Positions 42,852 through 51,911 of a DNA stretch of 64,000 nt are shown in pieces. Below the pieces are notes generated by a model. That model was not told the DNA's origin and searched no databases. It saw only the letters and a list, made by a program, of their open reading frames with translations. The position numbers were made by a program, and so were the translations under genes. The DNA is taken from positions 372,001 through 436,000 of the forward strand of contig OY970338.1 of NCBI GenBank assembly GCA_963717515.1, read 5' to 3'. This DNA is from CAYXZQ01 sp963717515 (GTDB lineage: Archaea; Nanobdellota; Nanobdellia; Woesearchaeales; DSVV01). Position 1 is the stretch's first letter. Every line of letters starts with the position of its first letter.

Positions 42852-45803
42852 TCAATTCAGCTTTTCAAAACAAATGACAATCTCCTTGTCCTTTATCTTT
42901 TCTGTCGAGCTCACACCCTGCATCTTGCATTCGAGCTTTCCGCATACATCACAGGTCTTCGCCCCTACCCTCTCACCTATCTCCTTTATCCATGCCTTCA
43001 AGACAGATTTCATGTCATCGTCCACGACAATACAAAGGTCTATCTCATCATTCTTCTTCAGGCCTGATTTCTTCCTGAGGCTCTGCACCCTTCGCATTAT
43101 CTCCCGGGCATATCCCTCTGCCATCAGTTCTGGATCAAGCTCCTTGTTTACAAATACTGCAGTCTTCCTGAATTCAGCAGAGACATAGTCTTTCCCCGGA
43201 TTTTTGGCAGAGACAACAACAGACTTGACATTGGTCTGGCACATGATTATCTCCTTGAGCCTCTCCACTGCAGCTTTCACTTCCAGGTCTTCTGTAATGA
43301 CCTGTACATCCTTTAGCGGCCATCTCTGGCCGAGGCCTATGCCCTCCCTGAGGTGAAGGACAAGCTGTATGATGTTCTTGGCTGCCTCAAACTGGTCTTC
43401 AAGCCCTGGATCTATCTTCTTCTTGTCATGCTCTGGCCAGCCCAGAAGGAACATGCTCTCTTCTCCCAGGCTGAACTGCTTTTTGAGGTTTTGGTAGATG
43501 TCCTCTGCGATGAATGGACAGACGATGCTAAAAAGCCTCAAGGACTGCATGAACACATCATAGATCACATCGAACACCAATTGCCTCTCATCTGGAGAGC
43601 CTGCTGAAATCTTCTCCCTGACCAGCTGGATATAGAACCTGGATAGTTCAAGGAAAAGCTCTTCTGCAATTCCCGGCATCTCATTGAGGAAATAAGAGTC
43701 AAGCCTCTCTGTCGCCTTCATGACAAGGGAATTAGCTTTTGATAATATATAGAGCTCCTCAGGCCCGCACCTGCCAAATGCCGGCGGATTCGGCGTAAGT
43801 CCATAGGTCGCTGCAATGTCCATTATATAATTCTGGAGATTCCAGAGGATATGGAGATTCCTGTACTTGAGCTTCATGTCGTCGAAATTGTAATTGATGT
43901 CGATTCCAGGGTTCGCCCCTCCTATCATGTAATACCTCAGAGTGTCTGCACCATATTTCTCGATGACTTCTGAGGGCAGAATGTAATTGCCCAGGGATTT
44001 TGACATCTTCCTGCCTTTTGCATCCTGGACAAACCCATGCATGTAAACTGACTTGAAAGAAGGCTTCTTCATCGACACCATCGATGCGACAAAAAGGAGG
44101 TTGAACCATCCCCTTATCTGGTCTATTCCCTCGAGAATGAAATCAGCTGGGTAAAGCCTCTCGAATGCATCCTTTTTCTGCGGAAAGCCAAGGCAGTTCC
44201 AGGATGCAGAACCAGAATCTATCCAGACATCGAGTATATCTGGTATCCTGTCCATATCATTTCCACAGCTGCAATTGATCTTGACCTCATCTATCCAAGG
44301 CTTGTGGAGGTCCTGGGGAACTTTGCCGATGGCTTTTTTCTCAAGCTCTGCAATTGATCCGATTACCTCATATTTGCCGCATTTGCCGCATTTCCATACA
44401 GGAAGCGGTGTTCCCCAGTATCTCTGTCTTGTTATGCCGTTGTCCCTGAGGTTTGCAAGCCATGAGTCAAAATTCCTCGAGCCTGCAAAATCCGGCACCC
44501 ACTCAATCTTCTTGTTGAGACTGCGCATCTCATCCTTCAAATCCTCTATCCTGAAGAACCATTGCGTAGTTGTCCTGTAGACCACAGGCTGCTTGCATCT
44601 CCAGCAATGTGCATAATCATGCTCGACCTTAGTCTTTGCAACCAGAAGGCCGGTATCGTCAAGCGCCTCGATGAACTTCTTGTCATCCTTCTTCGCCCTG
44701 AACCCTGAAAACTTCCCCATCTTCCCAGAGAATACTCCTGCCTGGGAAAGCTCGTTGAAAGGCGGGATGCCTTCCCTAAGTCCGACTTCGTAATCCTCAG
44801 GACCGCAGCCGGGCGCCATGTGGACAAGCCCGGTTCCGGCTGAGAGATCAACATATTCCTCGCTCATGACGACTGTATGCACCTTGGCTGATATCTTCCT
44901 GAGCTCATCAAATCTCTCTTTGAGCTCAGCCTCGAGAGGATGGACATACCTTAAGCCCTTAAGCTTCTCCCCTTTGTATTCCTCGACGACTGTGTACTTC
45001 CTGTCAGCGACACCGCCTATGAATGCCCCTGCAAGACCCTTGGCCACTATCCATATCTCCTCACCGACCTTTGCCCTGACATAATCCAGGCCAGGGTTCA
45101 CCATCACTCCCAGGTTATAAGGTATTGTCCATGGTGTGGTCGTCCATATTATCAGGAACTCATTCTGCTTTCCCGACACAGGGAACTTCAGGAAGATTGA
45201 ATCATCGCTGACCGGCTCATACTCAAGCTCATGCTTTGCAAGCGATGTCTGGCATCTTGCGCACCAGGTCATGGTCTTCTCGCCCTCGTAGAGCCTGTTG
45301 TTCTCATGGGCTTTCTTTATCAGCCACCATTCCCCCTCGATATAATCCCTGGAAACAGGCATGTAGGGATCATCAAAATCCATCCAGACACCGAGCCTCG
45401 TGAAGTCCTCATTCATATATTTCAGGTTCTTCAATGAGAACTTGTTGCATGCGGATACGAACCTGTCGACACCATAATCAAGTATCTCGTCCTTGTTCTT
45501 TATCCCAAGCTCCTTCTCTGTGCCCTGCTCTGTGGGCATGCCATGCATGTCATATCCAGCCCTGTCCCAGACATCGAATCCCCTCATACGCTTATAACGG
45601 AGAATTAGGTCTTTGAGAGACTTGTTCCATGCTGTGCCAATGTGGACCCTGCCTGATGTATATGGAGGTCCGTCAAGGAAATAGAAAGGCTTCGCACCCC
45701 TGTTCTTGTCATTGGCCTTTTTCCGGATGCCCGCATCCTTCCAGAACTTCAGTATCCGTTTCTCTGTATCGTTGAAATCATATTTCGATGCCATACACCT
45801 CAT
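42852..45803 (-). CDS. ileS: Isoleucyl-tRNA synthetase
   Basis: A 983-residue class I synthetase with GPPYTSGRVHIGT (HIGH-type motif), the editing domain (CP1, including TTTPWTIPYN), GRKMSKSLGN (KMSKS) and a C-terminal anticodon-binding/zinc region (CDVCGKLECKMQ). It charges tRNA-Ile and edits Val. Length fits the family. Starts at 45803 or 45794 (MASKYDF) are both possible; a TTTTATATAAC box lies about 25 bases upstream. Confidence 0.96.
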   Translation of the reverse strand: MRCMASKYDFNDTEKRILKFWKDAGIRKKANDKNRGAKPFYFLDGPPYTSGRVHIGTAWNKSLKDLILRYKRMRGFDVWDRAGYDMHGMPTEQGTEKELGIKNKDEILDYGVDRFVSACNKFSLKNLKYMNEDFTRLGVWMDFDDPYMPVSRDYIEGEWWLIKKAHENNRLYEGEKTMTWCARCQTSLAKHELEYEPVSDDSIFLKFPVSGKQNEFLIIWTTTPWTIPYNLGVMVNPGLDYVRAKVGEEIWIVAKGLAGAFIGGVADRKYTVVEEYKGEKLKGLRYVHPLEAELKERFDELRKISAKVHTVVMSEEYVDLSAGTGLVHMAPGCGPEDYEVGLREGIPPFNELSQAGVFSGKMGKFSGFRAKKDDKKFIEALDDTGLLVAKTKVEHDYAHCWRCKQPVVYRTTTQWFFRIEDLKDEMRSLNKKIEWVPDFAGSRNFDSWLANLRDNGITRQRYWGTPLPVWKCGKCGKYEVIGSIAELEKKAIGKVPQDLHKPWIDEVKINCSCGNDMDRIPDILDVWIDSGSASWNCLGFPQKKDAFERLYPADFILEGIDQIRGWFNLLFVASMVSMKKPSFKSVYMHGFVQDAKGRKMSKSLGNYILPSEVIEKYGADTLRYYMIGGANPGIDINYNFDDMKLKYRNLHILWNLQNYIMDIAATYGLTPNPPAFGRCGPEELYILSKANSLVMKATERLDSYFLNEMPGIAEELFLELSRFYIQLVREKISAGSPDERQLVFDVIYDVFMQSLRLFSIVCPFIAEDIYQNLKKQFSLGEESMFLLGWPEHDKKKIDPGLEDQFEAAKNIIQLVLHLREGIGLGQRWPLKDVQVITEDLEVKAAVERLKEIIMCQTNVKSVVVSAKNPGKDYVSAEFRKTAVFVNKELDPELMAEGYAREIMRRVQSLRKKSGLKKNDEIDLCIVVDDDMKSVLKAWIKEIGERVGAKTCDVCGKLECKMQGVSSTEKIKDKEIVICFEKLN

Positions 45804-45900
45804 GGATTTTCACTTGTTATATAAAAGTATTTCCATCATACAGATGACAGCAGAGAAAGCTTGCATGAAAAAATCAAACATCAGACTCTCAGAGGAGGGA

Positions 45901-46047
45901 TTATTCGAGCGGGTGTCCGCATACCTTGCATACATGAGCTTCTTTCTTCTCGTCGTACACAGTCGTCACTCCATACTCTATGACAGCCTCGCAGTTCCCG
46001 CACTTAGGTTCCAAGTGCTCCACAGAATTAAAGAAATTGATGGACAT
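45901..46047 (-). CDS. Small zinc-ribbon protein
   Basis: 48 residues with two CxxC knuckles (CGNC and CKVCGHPLE) separated by 21 residues, a rubredoxin/zinc-ribbon spacing. Very short but well shaped. It lies about 100 bases upstream of ileS on the same strand. Function unknown. Confidence 0.65.
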   Translation of the reverse strand: MSINFFNSVEHLEPKCGNCEAVIEYGVTTVYDEKKEAHVCKVCGHPLE

Positions 46048-46289
46048 CTCAGATATATTAGTCAATTAAAGTATTTAAATGTTTTGGAAAACACTTCTCA
46101 AGGAGAGGCTTTTAGGGGATAACGTATGGTTTGGACAGTTCACGGTCGATTTTTCTTCCGTGCAAAAATGACTGATGGATAGCCACTGCCTGAGATGTGC
46201 AGAATACAAGGAATAACCTGCATGACATCAGACTTTTCAGAGAACCAGTTAAGAATCAGTCGAGGCCTGGCATTAAAACAAAATCAGGC
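46048..46289. other. Intergenic stretch without clear gene
   Basis: 242 bases between a zinc-ribbon gene and the end of the coiled-coil operon. A TTCTC/GAGAG hairpin near 46100 and a loose C/D-box-like pattern near 46167-46220 are visible, but neither is convincing. Confidence 0.4.
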
Positions 46290-46649
46290 TCAATACTGGC
46301 CTCTTTCGAATTTCTCATTGCCTTCGCTGAGCATCTCCAGGGCCTTGACCTTCTCTGCAAGCTTGATGAAATCGCTCAGGCTCATCCGTTTCTGGATGGG
46401 AATGTTTAGGCTGATTCCCTCACCCAGGTCCAAAATAATCCCTTCTTCAATGTCTTCTCTCATTGTCTGCCTACCTCCGGCATGATTAATCGGAATATCA
46501 AATGCTGGCCTCTCCCGGACCCTCTCTTCGAAGACAGGAGGCTGGGGTTTTCTTGGGGTGGGCGGCATCGGTACAGCAGCATTCTGCACCGGGCTGTCTC
46601 TTTGGCCCTCATCAGCATGAAGCTTTCCCAGCAGATTCTTTACCTCCAT
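46290..46649 (-). CDS. Small protein at end of coiled-coil operon
   Basis: 119 residues: a short helix, a Pro-rich linker (about 25-45) and a helical C-terminus (SLSDFIKLAEKVKALEMLSEGNEKF). No family recognised. It follows the 342-residue coiled-coil gene by 86 bases and ends the operon, so a shared function is likely. Confidence 0.6.
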   Translation of the reverse strand: MEVKNLLGKLHADEGQRDSPVQNAAVPMPPTPRKPQPPVFEERVRERPAFDIPINHAGGRQTMREDIEEGIILDLGEGISLNIPIQKRMSLSDFIKLAEKVKALEMLSEGNEKFERGQY

Positions 46650-46735
46650 GAATTATCCCCACTATTATTATGTCAACATTCATATCTCATTAATATAAAT
46701 AATTTGTTAATCATTTTGCAATGGCTACATGCGGG

Positions 46736-47764
46736 CTACATGCTTAGTGTGCTGTCAATGTGTTTTTTCATCCTCACGATCTTCTCATAAAACTCCTTTT
46801 TCTTGGGGTCTGCATTGGGCAGGATGCCGTAGTAGTATTTCACCTTGGACATCGCATCACGCGCCTCCTTGTAATTCTTGTTGTAGACACAGGTCGTTAC
46901 CAGGCTCATGAGCTCATCAAGCCTGATGTAGACGTGGGAATTCTTTTTCGAGAGCATCTTCCTGGTAAGCTCGTCCTGCTCAATCTCCTTGTCCCTCATC
47001 TCCTTTCTCTGCCTGGCGATGTCTTCCCTCTCTTTTCTTATCTGTGCATCCTGTTCCTCTATCTCCTTCTTTTCAGCCATCAGCTGGCTCCTGAGCCTGT
47101 CCCCTTCAGAATGTAGGGAACTGAATTTCTGCATGAGGTCCTTTTCCTGGTCCTCAAGCTCCTTGTATTTTCTTCCCAGCTCACCATCCTGCCTGATATT
47201 CTTCTTCTCCCAATCCTCAAGCTCTCTCTGCTTCCTCTCTATCCATTCCCTCTTTTTTGCCAGCTCCTCTTCAAGCCTCTTGTTCTGGCTGCTGAGCTTG
47301 GTTACGACTGCCCGAAAGAAGCTTATCTCATCTTTTGGCTCTTTTTCGAGCTTCAGGATATTGTCGATATGCTCCTCAAGCATCCGCCTTGCCCCTCTCC
47401 GTGTCGTCGTTGTCTCCAGTTTTGCTGCCAGCGCATGGTCATGGTAGATGTTCTTCACCCAATCAGCAAAATCATTCCTGTCCTGCCTGACATGGTGTGA
47501 AAAGACCTCGTCGCTCATCGAATCGAATGATTTGTAGAGCTCCTTCAGGCTTGAGATTGATGAGCCGGTGATAAGCCAGAAGCGGTGTTCCTTTGGGAGG
47601 TCTGCAAATAGAAGCCCTATCTTCTCTTCATACCGCTTGTATTTTTCATAATGGTCCTCTTGTGTAGCCTCTGCGAATTTTTCAGCAGCCTTCTTCTTGT
47701 GGATGTCCATGAAGAGATGATTAGGCTGGAGCGGATGCGGTTTCAGATGAAATTCAGATCTCAT
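46736..47764 (-). CDS. Coiled-coil protein with shared N-terminal DLPKEH domain (342 residues)
   Basis: Three parts are visible. Residues about 40-115 form a compact domain with LPKEHRFWLI, LKELYKSF, EVFSHHV and DFADWV. The middle (about 130-265) is a long charged coiled coil. The last 60 residues are a TPR-like helical pair (ARDAMSKVKYYYG). The first and last parts match the 506-residue protein upstream. The N-terminal domain resembles the DUF5752 pattern. It overlaps that gene by ATGA. Role unknown; likely a cytoplasmic scaffold. Confidence 0.75.
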   Translation of the reverse strand: MRSEFHLKPHPLQPNHLFMDIHKKKAAEKFAEATQEDHYEKYKRYEEKIGLLFADLPKEHRFWLITGSSISSLKELYKSFDSMSDEVFSHHVRQDRNDFADWVKNIYHDHALAAKLETTTTRRGARRMLEEHIDNILKLEKEPKDEISFFRAVVTKLSSQNKRLEEELAKKREWIERKQRELEDWEKKNIRQDGELGRKYKELEDQEKDLMQKFSSLHSEGDRLRSQLMAEKKEIEEQDAQIRKEREDIARQRKEMRDKEIEQDELTRKMLSKKNSHVYIRLDELMSLVTTCVYNKNYKEARDAMSKVKYYYGILPNADPKKKEFYEKIVRMKKHIDSTLSM

Positions 47765-49281
47765 TTTGAATTCAGGTCAATCTCAGTCTCAAGCTCGAAT
47801 ATCTTGTAGTACATCTCTTTCTTCTGGTCAGGGCTGACACCTGATTCTGAAATGATTGTCTTGGCCTCCTCGATATCCTTTTTTGCACTATCAAACCTGT
47901 TATTCTCAAGCTCATGCTTGGCGCTCCCTATCAGCCCGTCGATTACTTCCTGGTCATGTGAGCTGTCCCTGCCGACGACAGTGCTCTCCAGCATGTCCTT
48001 CACTGATACACCCTCTGTCTTTGGCTCAATCACCTTGAATCCTAGCCTTTCCCTTATCGAAGGCCTCTTTGCTGCGGGCTTGCCCTCGATAGGCTTGTGG
48101 ATCACAGGCTTGTGAACCACAGGTTTCTTGTCAGCCAAAGCATGAGGCTTTGGAGGATCATCATGGGATGCTGAATGCTTTTTATCTCTGCTAGGGGCTG
48201 GTCGGGGTTTCGGGACAGCCGGAACCCGGACCTCAGACGTCTTCTTCAACTTCTCGTCATACTGCGACCTGAGATTATTAAAATGGCCCTGCTTCCTCAG
48301 AAGCAACCCTTCTTTTTTCGCAATATCCTTCTCCTTCTCCAGGAGCTCGCCGGTCCTTGCATTTATCTTGTCCTCTGTCCTCGATACCTGTTTTATCTCA
48401 GCAAGAATCTCCCTCTCCTTTTCCCTGAGCCTGATGACCAGCTCCCTTAGCCCCTCAATCTCCTTTTTCTGGTGCTCGTCATTTTTGCCGCTTCTAGCCG
48501 TGTCTTTTCCAAGGTCAGCAAGATGGTTCTGGATTTCAGCCACCTGCTGGTAAACTATCTTGTAATTATCAATGAGTTCCTTTAGATCCTCCTCGCTGAA
48601 TCTCCTCTGGCTGACCTCATTCTCAAGCGCCCTTATGGTCGCCCTCTGGGAATCTATTATTTCCTCGTACTTAGAGATGACATCAGTATTCGGGTTATGG
48701 TGGGCCCCGGCAATGAATGAAGTGTCAGGGGTAAGGCCTTTTCCCCTTATCTTGAACTTGTGCTCAAGACCCATGGAAGGCCTCGGAACCATTTTTACTG
48801 CCTTTTCCACCCTGATGAATGAATAATCAGGATTGAGGTTTGAAAACGGCCTGGGAATCCTCCTTCCCTGGCTCCTTATCCTTGATATCCTCTCTTTCAC
48901 AGCATCGACCTGGTCTATCCTTGCAGATGATGACCTGAGCTTTCTTGCAAGGACTGTGTCGCCGAGAATCTCCTCAACCCATTTTGCAAAATCATTCTTG
49001 TGCCCCTTTACATGATGCCTGAAGACCTCCTCAGACATCTCGACCAAAGACCTGTACAGCTCTGAGAGATTGTTGATCTCCTTTCCATCAGCAAGCCAGA
49101 ACTTGTGCTCCTTAGGGAGGTCGAAGAACAGGGCTTTGGCAGCTTTCGCCTCAAGAACAGTATGCTTCACATGCCCATGGCTTGGTGATTCACCGTCCAT
49201 CTTCCTGGCCAGGGGCTTTTCAGCCTGGGAACTTTTCGGCCTATGCCTGTTGAGGACCTCATGCAAGCTTGGTTTTGACAT
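47761..49281 (-). CDS. Coiled-coil protein with shared N-terminal DLPKEH domain (506 residues)
   Basis: 506 residues. The N-terminal domain (about 45-118) has LPKEHKFWLA, LSELYRSL, EVFRHHV and DFAKWV, closely matching the 342-residue protein. A coiled coil spans about 210-350, followed by a His/Lys/Pro-rich linker with repeated KPV-type elements (VHKPVIHKPIEGKPA). The C-terminal TPR-like pair (about 445-505) ends KKEMYYKIFELETEIDL. It lies 42 bases downstream of the 656-residue gene. Confidence 0.78.
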   Translation of the reverse strand: MSKPSLHEVLNRHRPKSSQAEKPLARKMDGESPSHGHVKHTVLEAKAAKALFFDLPKEHKFWLADGKEINNLSELYRSLVEMSEEVFRHHVKGHKNDFAKWVEEILGDTVLARKLRSSSARIDQVDAVKERISRIRSQGRRIPRPFSNLNPDYSFIRVEKAVKMVPRPSMGLEHKFKIRGKGLTPDTSFIAGAHHNPNTDVISKYEEIIDSQRATIRALENEVSQRRFSEEDLKELIDNYKIVYQQVAEIQNHLADLGKDTARSGKNDEHQKKEIEGLRELVIRLREKEREILAEIKQVSRTEDKINARTGELLEKEKDIAKKEGLLLRKQGHFNNLRSQYDEKLKKTSEVRVPAVPKPRPAPSRDKKHSASHDDPPKPHALADKKPVVHKPVIHKPIEGKPAAKRPSIRERLGFKVIEPKTEGVSVKDMLESTVVGRDSSHDQEVIDGLIGSAKHELENNRFDSAKKDIEEAKTIISESGVSPDQKKEMYYKIFELETEIDLNSK

Positions 49282-49323
49282 TTTTTCGCCTAAGCCTCAT
49301 ACTTCATTTTTTCGGGCCTGCAC

Positions 49324-51294
49324 CTACTTGAGCAGAGCGAGCTTGAGCTCATGCTTCAGCCTGAGAATATCATAGTATATCTCTTTCTTGTAAGGGCTGC
49401 TGTCATCCAGGTGATGGTGCTTGGATATCAGCACGGCGATATTCTTGTTTGCATCAGCATACTGGCCTTCATGGATCATGGAGCTTGTCCTGTCGATGTA
49501 TTCCTGGAAATTCCCGTCTTCAAGAGCTGAGCTGTCTCCTGCATTCTCAGGGTTCTTCGTTCCCTTCAGCTTCTCGAATTCAGAGATGTCCTTCTCTGTA
49601 AGGCTTCCCCCCTGATCAAGGACCATCCTCTTGTTGTAGGCCAGCTCAAGCCTGTGGTATTCCTCCCTGAGCTTTGTCTTGAGTTTCTTGTAGGTCTTTT
49701 CCATCTTGGCTGTTGCTTCTTTTCGCATCTGCTGGCTGCGGACCTGCTTCTGCAAATCCCTAAGCTTTTTCTGCCCTTCCTCAAGCATCTTCTCACGCAC
49801 ACCGAGCTTCTTCTCCCTTTTCTTAATCTCATCTATCATAGCTGCGCTTGCCTTGTTCTGCTTCTCAATCTTTGATGATAGCAGTGCAGCCTCGTTCTCC
49901 TTTTTGATGAGAGAATCCTTCTCTGATTCAATCGCCTTTGCAAAATCTTTCTTCTCCTTCTCTATCTTTTCATAGATCTTCTCAATCTCATCATCTTTTG
50001 CCTGTATGCTCTTCTTGTCTTTCTCTAGCTTGGTAACCTGGGCGACGACATCGTCCTCTTTTTGGGACAATAGCTCGCTGTTCTTCCCTATCTCCGCCTC
50101 TTTCATGATGATGAGCTTCTCCCTCTTGTCAAGGTCAGCCATCCTGCTCCTGATGGTCCTTTCGTCATTCTCGATGCCCTTCAGCTTCGGACCTATTGCC
50201 TTCTCCTTGTGAGCAATCTGGCTCTGGTCCTTCTCCAATCTCCTTATCTTGTCAGTTATGGCCTTCTCCTCCCTGTCAAGGAGCCTCTTGTTCGAAAGTG
50301 TCTTGCGCTCAAGAGCCATGACATCCTTTTCCTTCTTCCTGAGCTTCTTCTCAAGCTCTGAAAGCTTCTTCTTCTTCTTCATGAAGTCTGATTTTTCCTT
50401 ATCAAGCTTCTTTTTCTGCCCCAGGATAATCTTTCCCTGTCTGTCTTTTGAAAGGATCATATTAATCCTCCTGTCTTTTGCCTGTCTTGATTTCGATGCA
50501 GGAGCTTTTGGCTTTTTTGCTAATCTCCGCACTGCCTTCTTCTTCCTTTGCCCTGTACTGCTTAAATCAGGTTTCCTAGCGCTCTTTTTCGTCTGGGCCC
50601 TGGATGACTTCACAGGCTTATCGGGCTTCTTGTCGGATTTCTGCCGCTTCTCTGCCTGTTTTGTGGATTTCTTGGGCATCGATGCCTTTGCCTTTGATTT
50701 GATATTGATGCCTGCCTTGGCATTTCTGCCGGCAGATGTTCGGCTCAGTGCCTGTTTTTTCAACGATCCTGCATCCTGCGTTTTCTTTGCATTACCTGAA
50801 GACATCATCTTCTCCAGCTCGATGCCTGCAAGGTCTGCCATGTTCTTCTCCCCGCTGTCCATGGATGCATCCAGCCTGGCAAAGCCGCCTGGAGTTCCCA
50901 TCCTTTCAACCTTCTTCTCTGCCTTCTTCTCTGCCTTCTTTTGTTCAATCTTCCTTTCCAATGCAGGAAGCTCAAACCCGAGGTCATCAAAATCGGCGTA
51001 CTGCATGTCATGATCTGCCGGTTTCTCTGGTTTATCTTCTGGCGAAGGCTCTGCTTTCTTGTCCAGAAGACGCTGTATATGATCTATCTCCGGGTCAATC
51101 TCGAGCCCATATGCATCAGAAGCCTTCTTTATCCCTTCATGAGCATCCCGGCCTGCCATTACCCCGGAAGGTACAGGCATAGGCGGCTCTGGAATCCCTG
51201 ACAGGCTGACCCCATCTGAAGCGTCGCCCATCCTTGTCTTTTTAGAAAATATTCTTTTAAATAGCCCTTTTTTTTTATCCTCTTGTCCAATCAT
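49324..51294 (-). CDS. Large Lys/Glu-rich coiled-coil protein with C-terminal TPR-like module
   Basis: About 656 residues. The first 250 are low complexity and strongly basic. Residues about 270-560 are an extended coiled coil. The last 60 (SMIHEGQYADANKNIAVLI, KKEIYYDILRLKHEL) are the same helical module as in the two genes downstream. The N-terminal DLPKEH domain is missing. ATG 51294 was chosen: GGTGAG lies a few bases upstream. It leads the operon 51294-46290. Confidence 0.75.
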   Translation of the reverse strand: MIGQEDKKKGLFKRIFSKKTRMGDASDGVSLSGIPEPPMPVPSGVMAGRDAHEGIKKASDAYGLEIDPEIDHIQRLLDKKAEPSPEDKPEKPADHDMQYADFDDLGFELPALERKIEQKKAEKKAEKKVERMGTPGGFARLDASMDSGEKNMADLAGIELEKMMSSGNAKKTQDAGSLKKQALSRTSAGRNAKAGINIKSKAKASMPKKSTKQAEKRQKSDKKPDKPVKSSRAQTKKSARKPDLSSTGQRKKKAVRRLAKKPKAPASKSRQAKDRRINMILSKDRQGKIILGQKKKLDKEKSDFMKKKKKLSELEKKLRKKEKDVMALERKTLSNKRLLDREEKAITDKIRRLEKDQSQIAHKEKAIGPKLKGIENDERTIRSRMADLDKREKLIIMKEAEIGKNSELLSQKEDDVVAQVTKLEKDKKSIQAKDDEIEKIYEKIEKEKKDFAKAIESEKDSLIKKENEAALLSSKIEKQNKASAAMIDEIKKREKKLGVREKMLEEGQKKLRDLQKQVRSQQMRKEATAKMEKTYKKLKTKLREEYHRLELAYNKRMVLDQGGSLTEKDISEFEKLKGTKNPENAGDSSALEDGNFQEYIDRTSSMIHEGQYADANKNIAVLISKHHHLDDSSPYKKEIYYDILRLKHELKLALLK

Positions 51295-51433
51295 ACACTC
51301 ACCACACAATCAATCCAGAAATACATTGTTGTGGTTTCCCTTTATATAATTTTGTTGTATCTTTGCAATGGGTAATAAGTGTTACTTTCAGGAAGAAAAC
51401 ACAAGATTTTTAAACAAAGGCAAAAATCCAATC

Positions 51434-51616
51434 ATGAAAATGGAAGGCGAAGAAACTTATTGCTCATCATGCAAAAAGAAGATAACAAACATTAAGGGGA
51501 CAACAGTCTTTTCATGTCCCAACTGTTCAAAGACAGAGATAGTCAGGTGCAGGGACTGCAGGAAGATTGCAGCAAAATACACTTGTTCTGAATGCGGGTT
51601 CTCAGGGCCAAACTAG
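51434..51616 (+). CDS. Zinc-finger protein with four CxxC motifs (HVO_2753-like)
   Basis: 60 residues with four CxxC knuckles (CSSC, CPNC, CRDC, CSEC), matching the pattern of small archaeal two-zinc-finger proteins linked to aEF1-beta, such as haloarchaeal HVO_2753. ATG 51434 fits that length. A GATTTTTAAAC box is about 25 bases upstream. It ends nine bases before aEF1-beta, so the two are co-transcribed. Confidence 0.87.
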   Translation: MKMEGEETYCSSCKKKITNIKGTTVFSCPNCSKTEIVRCRDCRKIAAKYTCSECGFSGPN

Positions 51617-51624
51617 GTGATTTT

Positions 51625-51903
51625 ATGGCAAAAGTTATCGTAACATTGAAGATCATGCCTGTTTCGCCAGATATCCCACTGGATGAGCTTGAAAAAAAGA
51701 GCAGGAAAATGATTGATGCATTCTCAGATGACGGCGAGCTGAAGGCCGAGACAGAACCTATCGCATTCGGTCTCAAGGCCCTTATCATAATGTTTGTGAT
51801 GGACGAGGCCAAGGGCTCGACAGAATTCCTTGAGAGTCAGATAAACACCATAGACGGAGTCAACTCCGTAGAAGTCACTGACGTAAGGCGAGCAATCGGC
51901 TGA
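51625..51903 (+). CDS. ef1b: Elongation factor 1-beta (aEF1B)
   Basis: A 92-residue guanine nucleotide exchange factor for aEF1A. The family core is visible: VIVTLKIMPVSPDIPLDELE at the start and EPIAFGLKALIIMFVMDE. AGGTGA precedes ATG 51625. Tandem with the zinc-finger gene as in many archaea. It ends eight bases before the convergent Trm1 stop. Confidence 0.94.
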   Translation: MAKVIVTLKIMPVSPDIPLDELEKKSRKMIDAFSDDGELKAETEPIAFGLKALIIMFVMDEAKGSTEFLESQINTIDGVNSVEVTDVRRAIG

Positions 51904-51911
51904 TTGTGCAG

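Noticed and set aside
46160..46225. Possible C/D-box small RNA (TGATG- and CTGA-like motifs)
   Set aside because: Motifs deviate from the RUGAUGA/CUGA consensus and no D' / C' pair or terminal stem fits.
50249..51013. 254-residue plus-strand reading frame
   Set aside because: It is the antisense of the Lys/Glu-rich coiled-coil gene and is made of Phe/Ser runs typical of such shadows.
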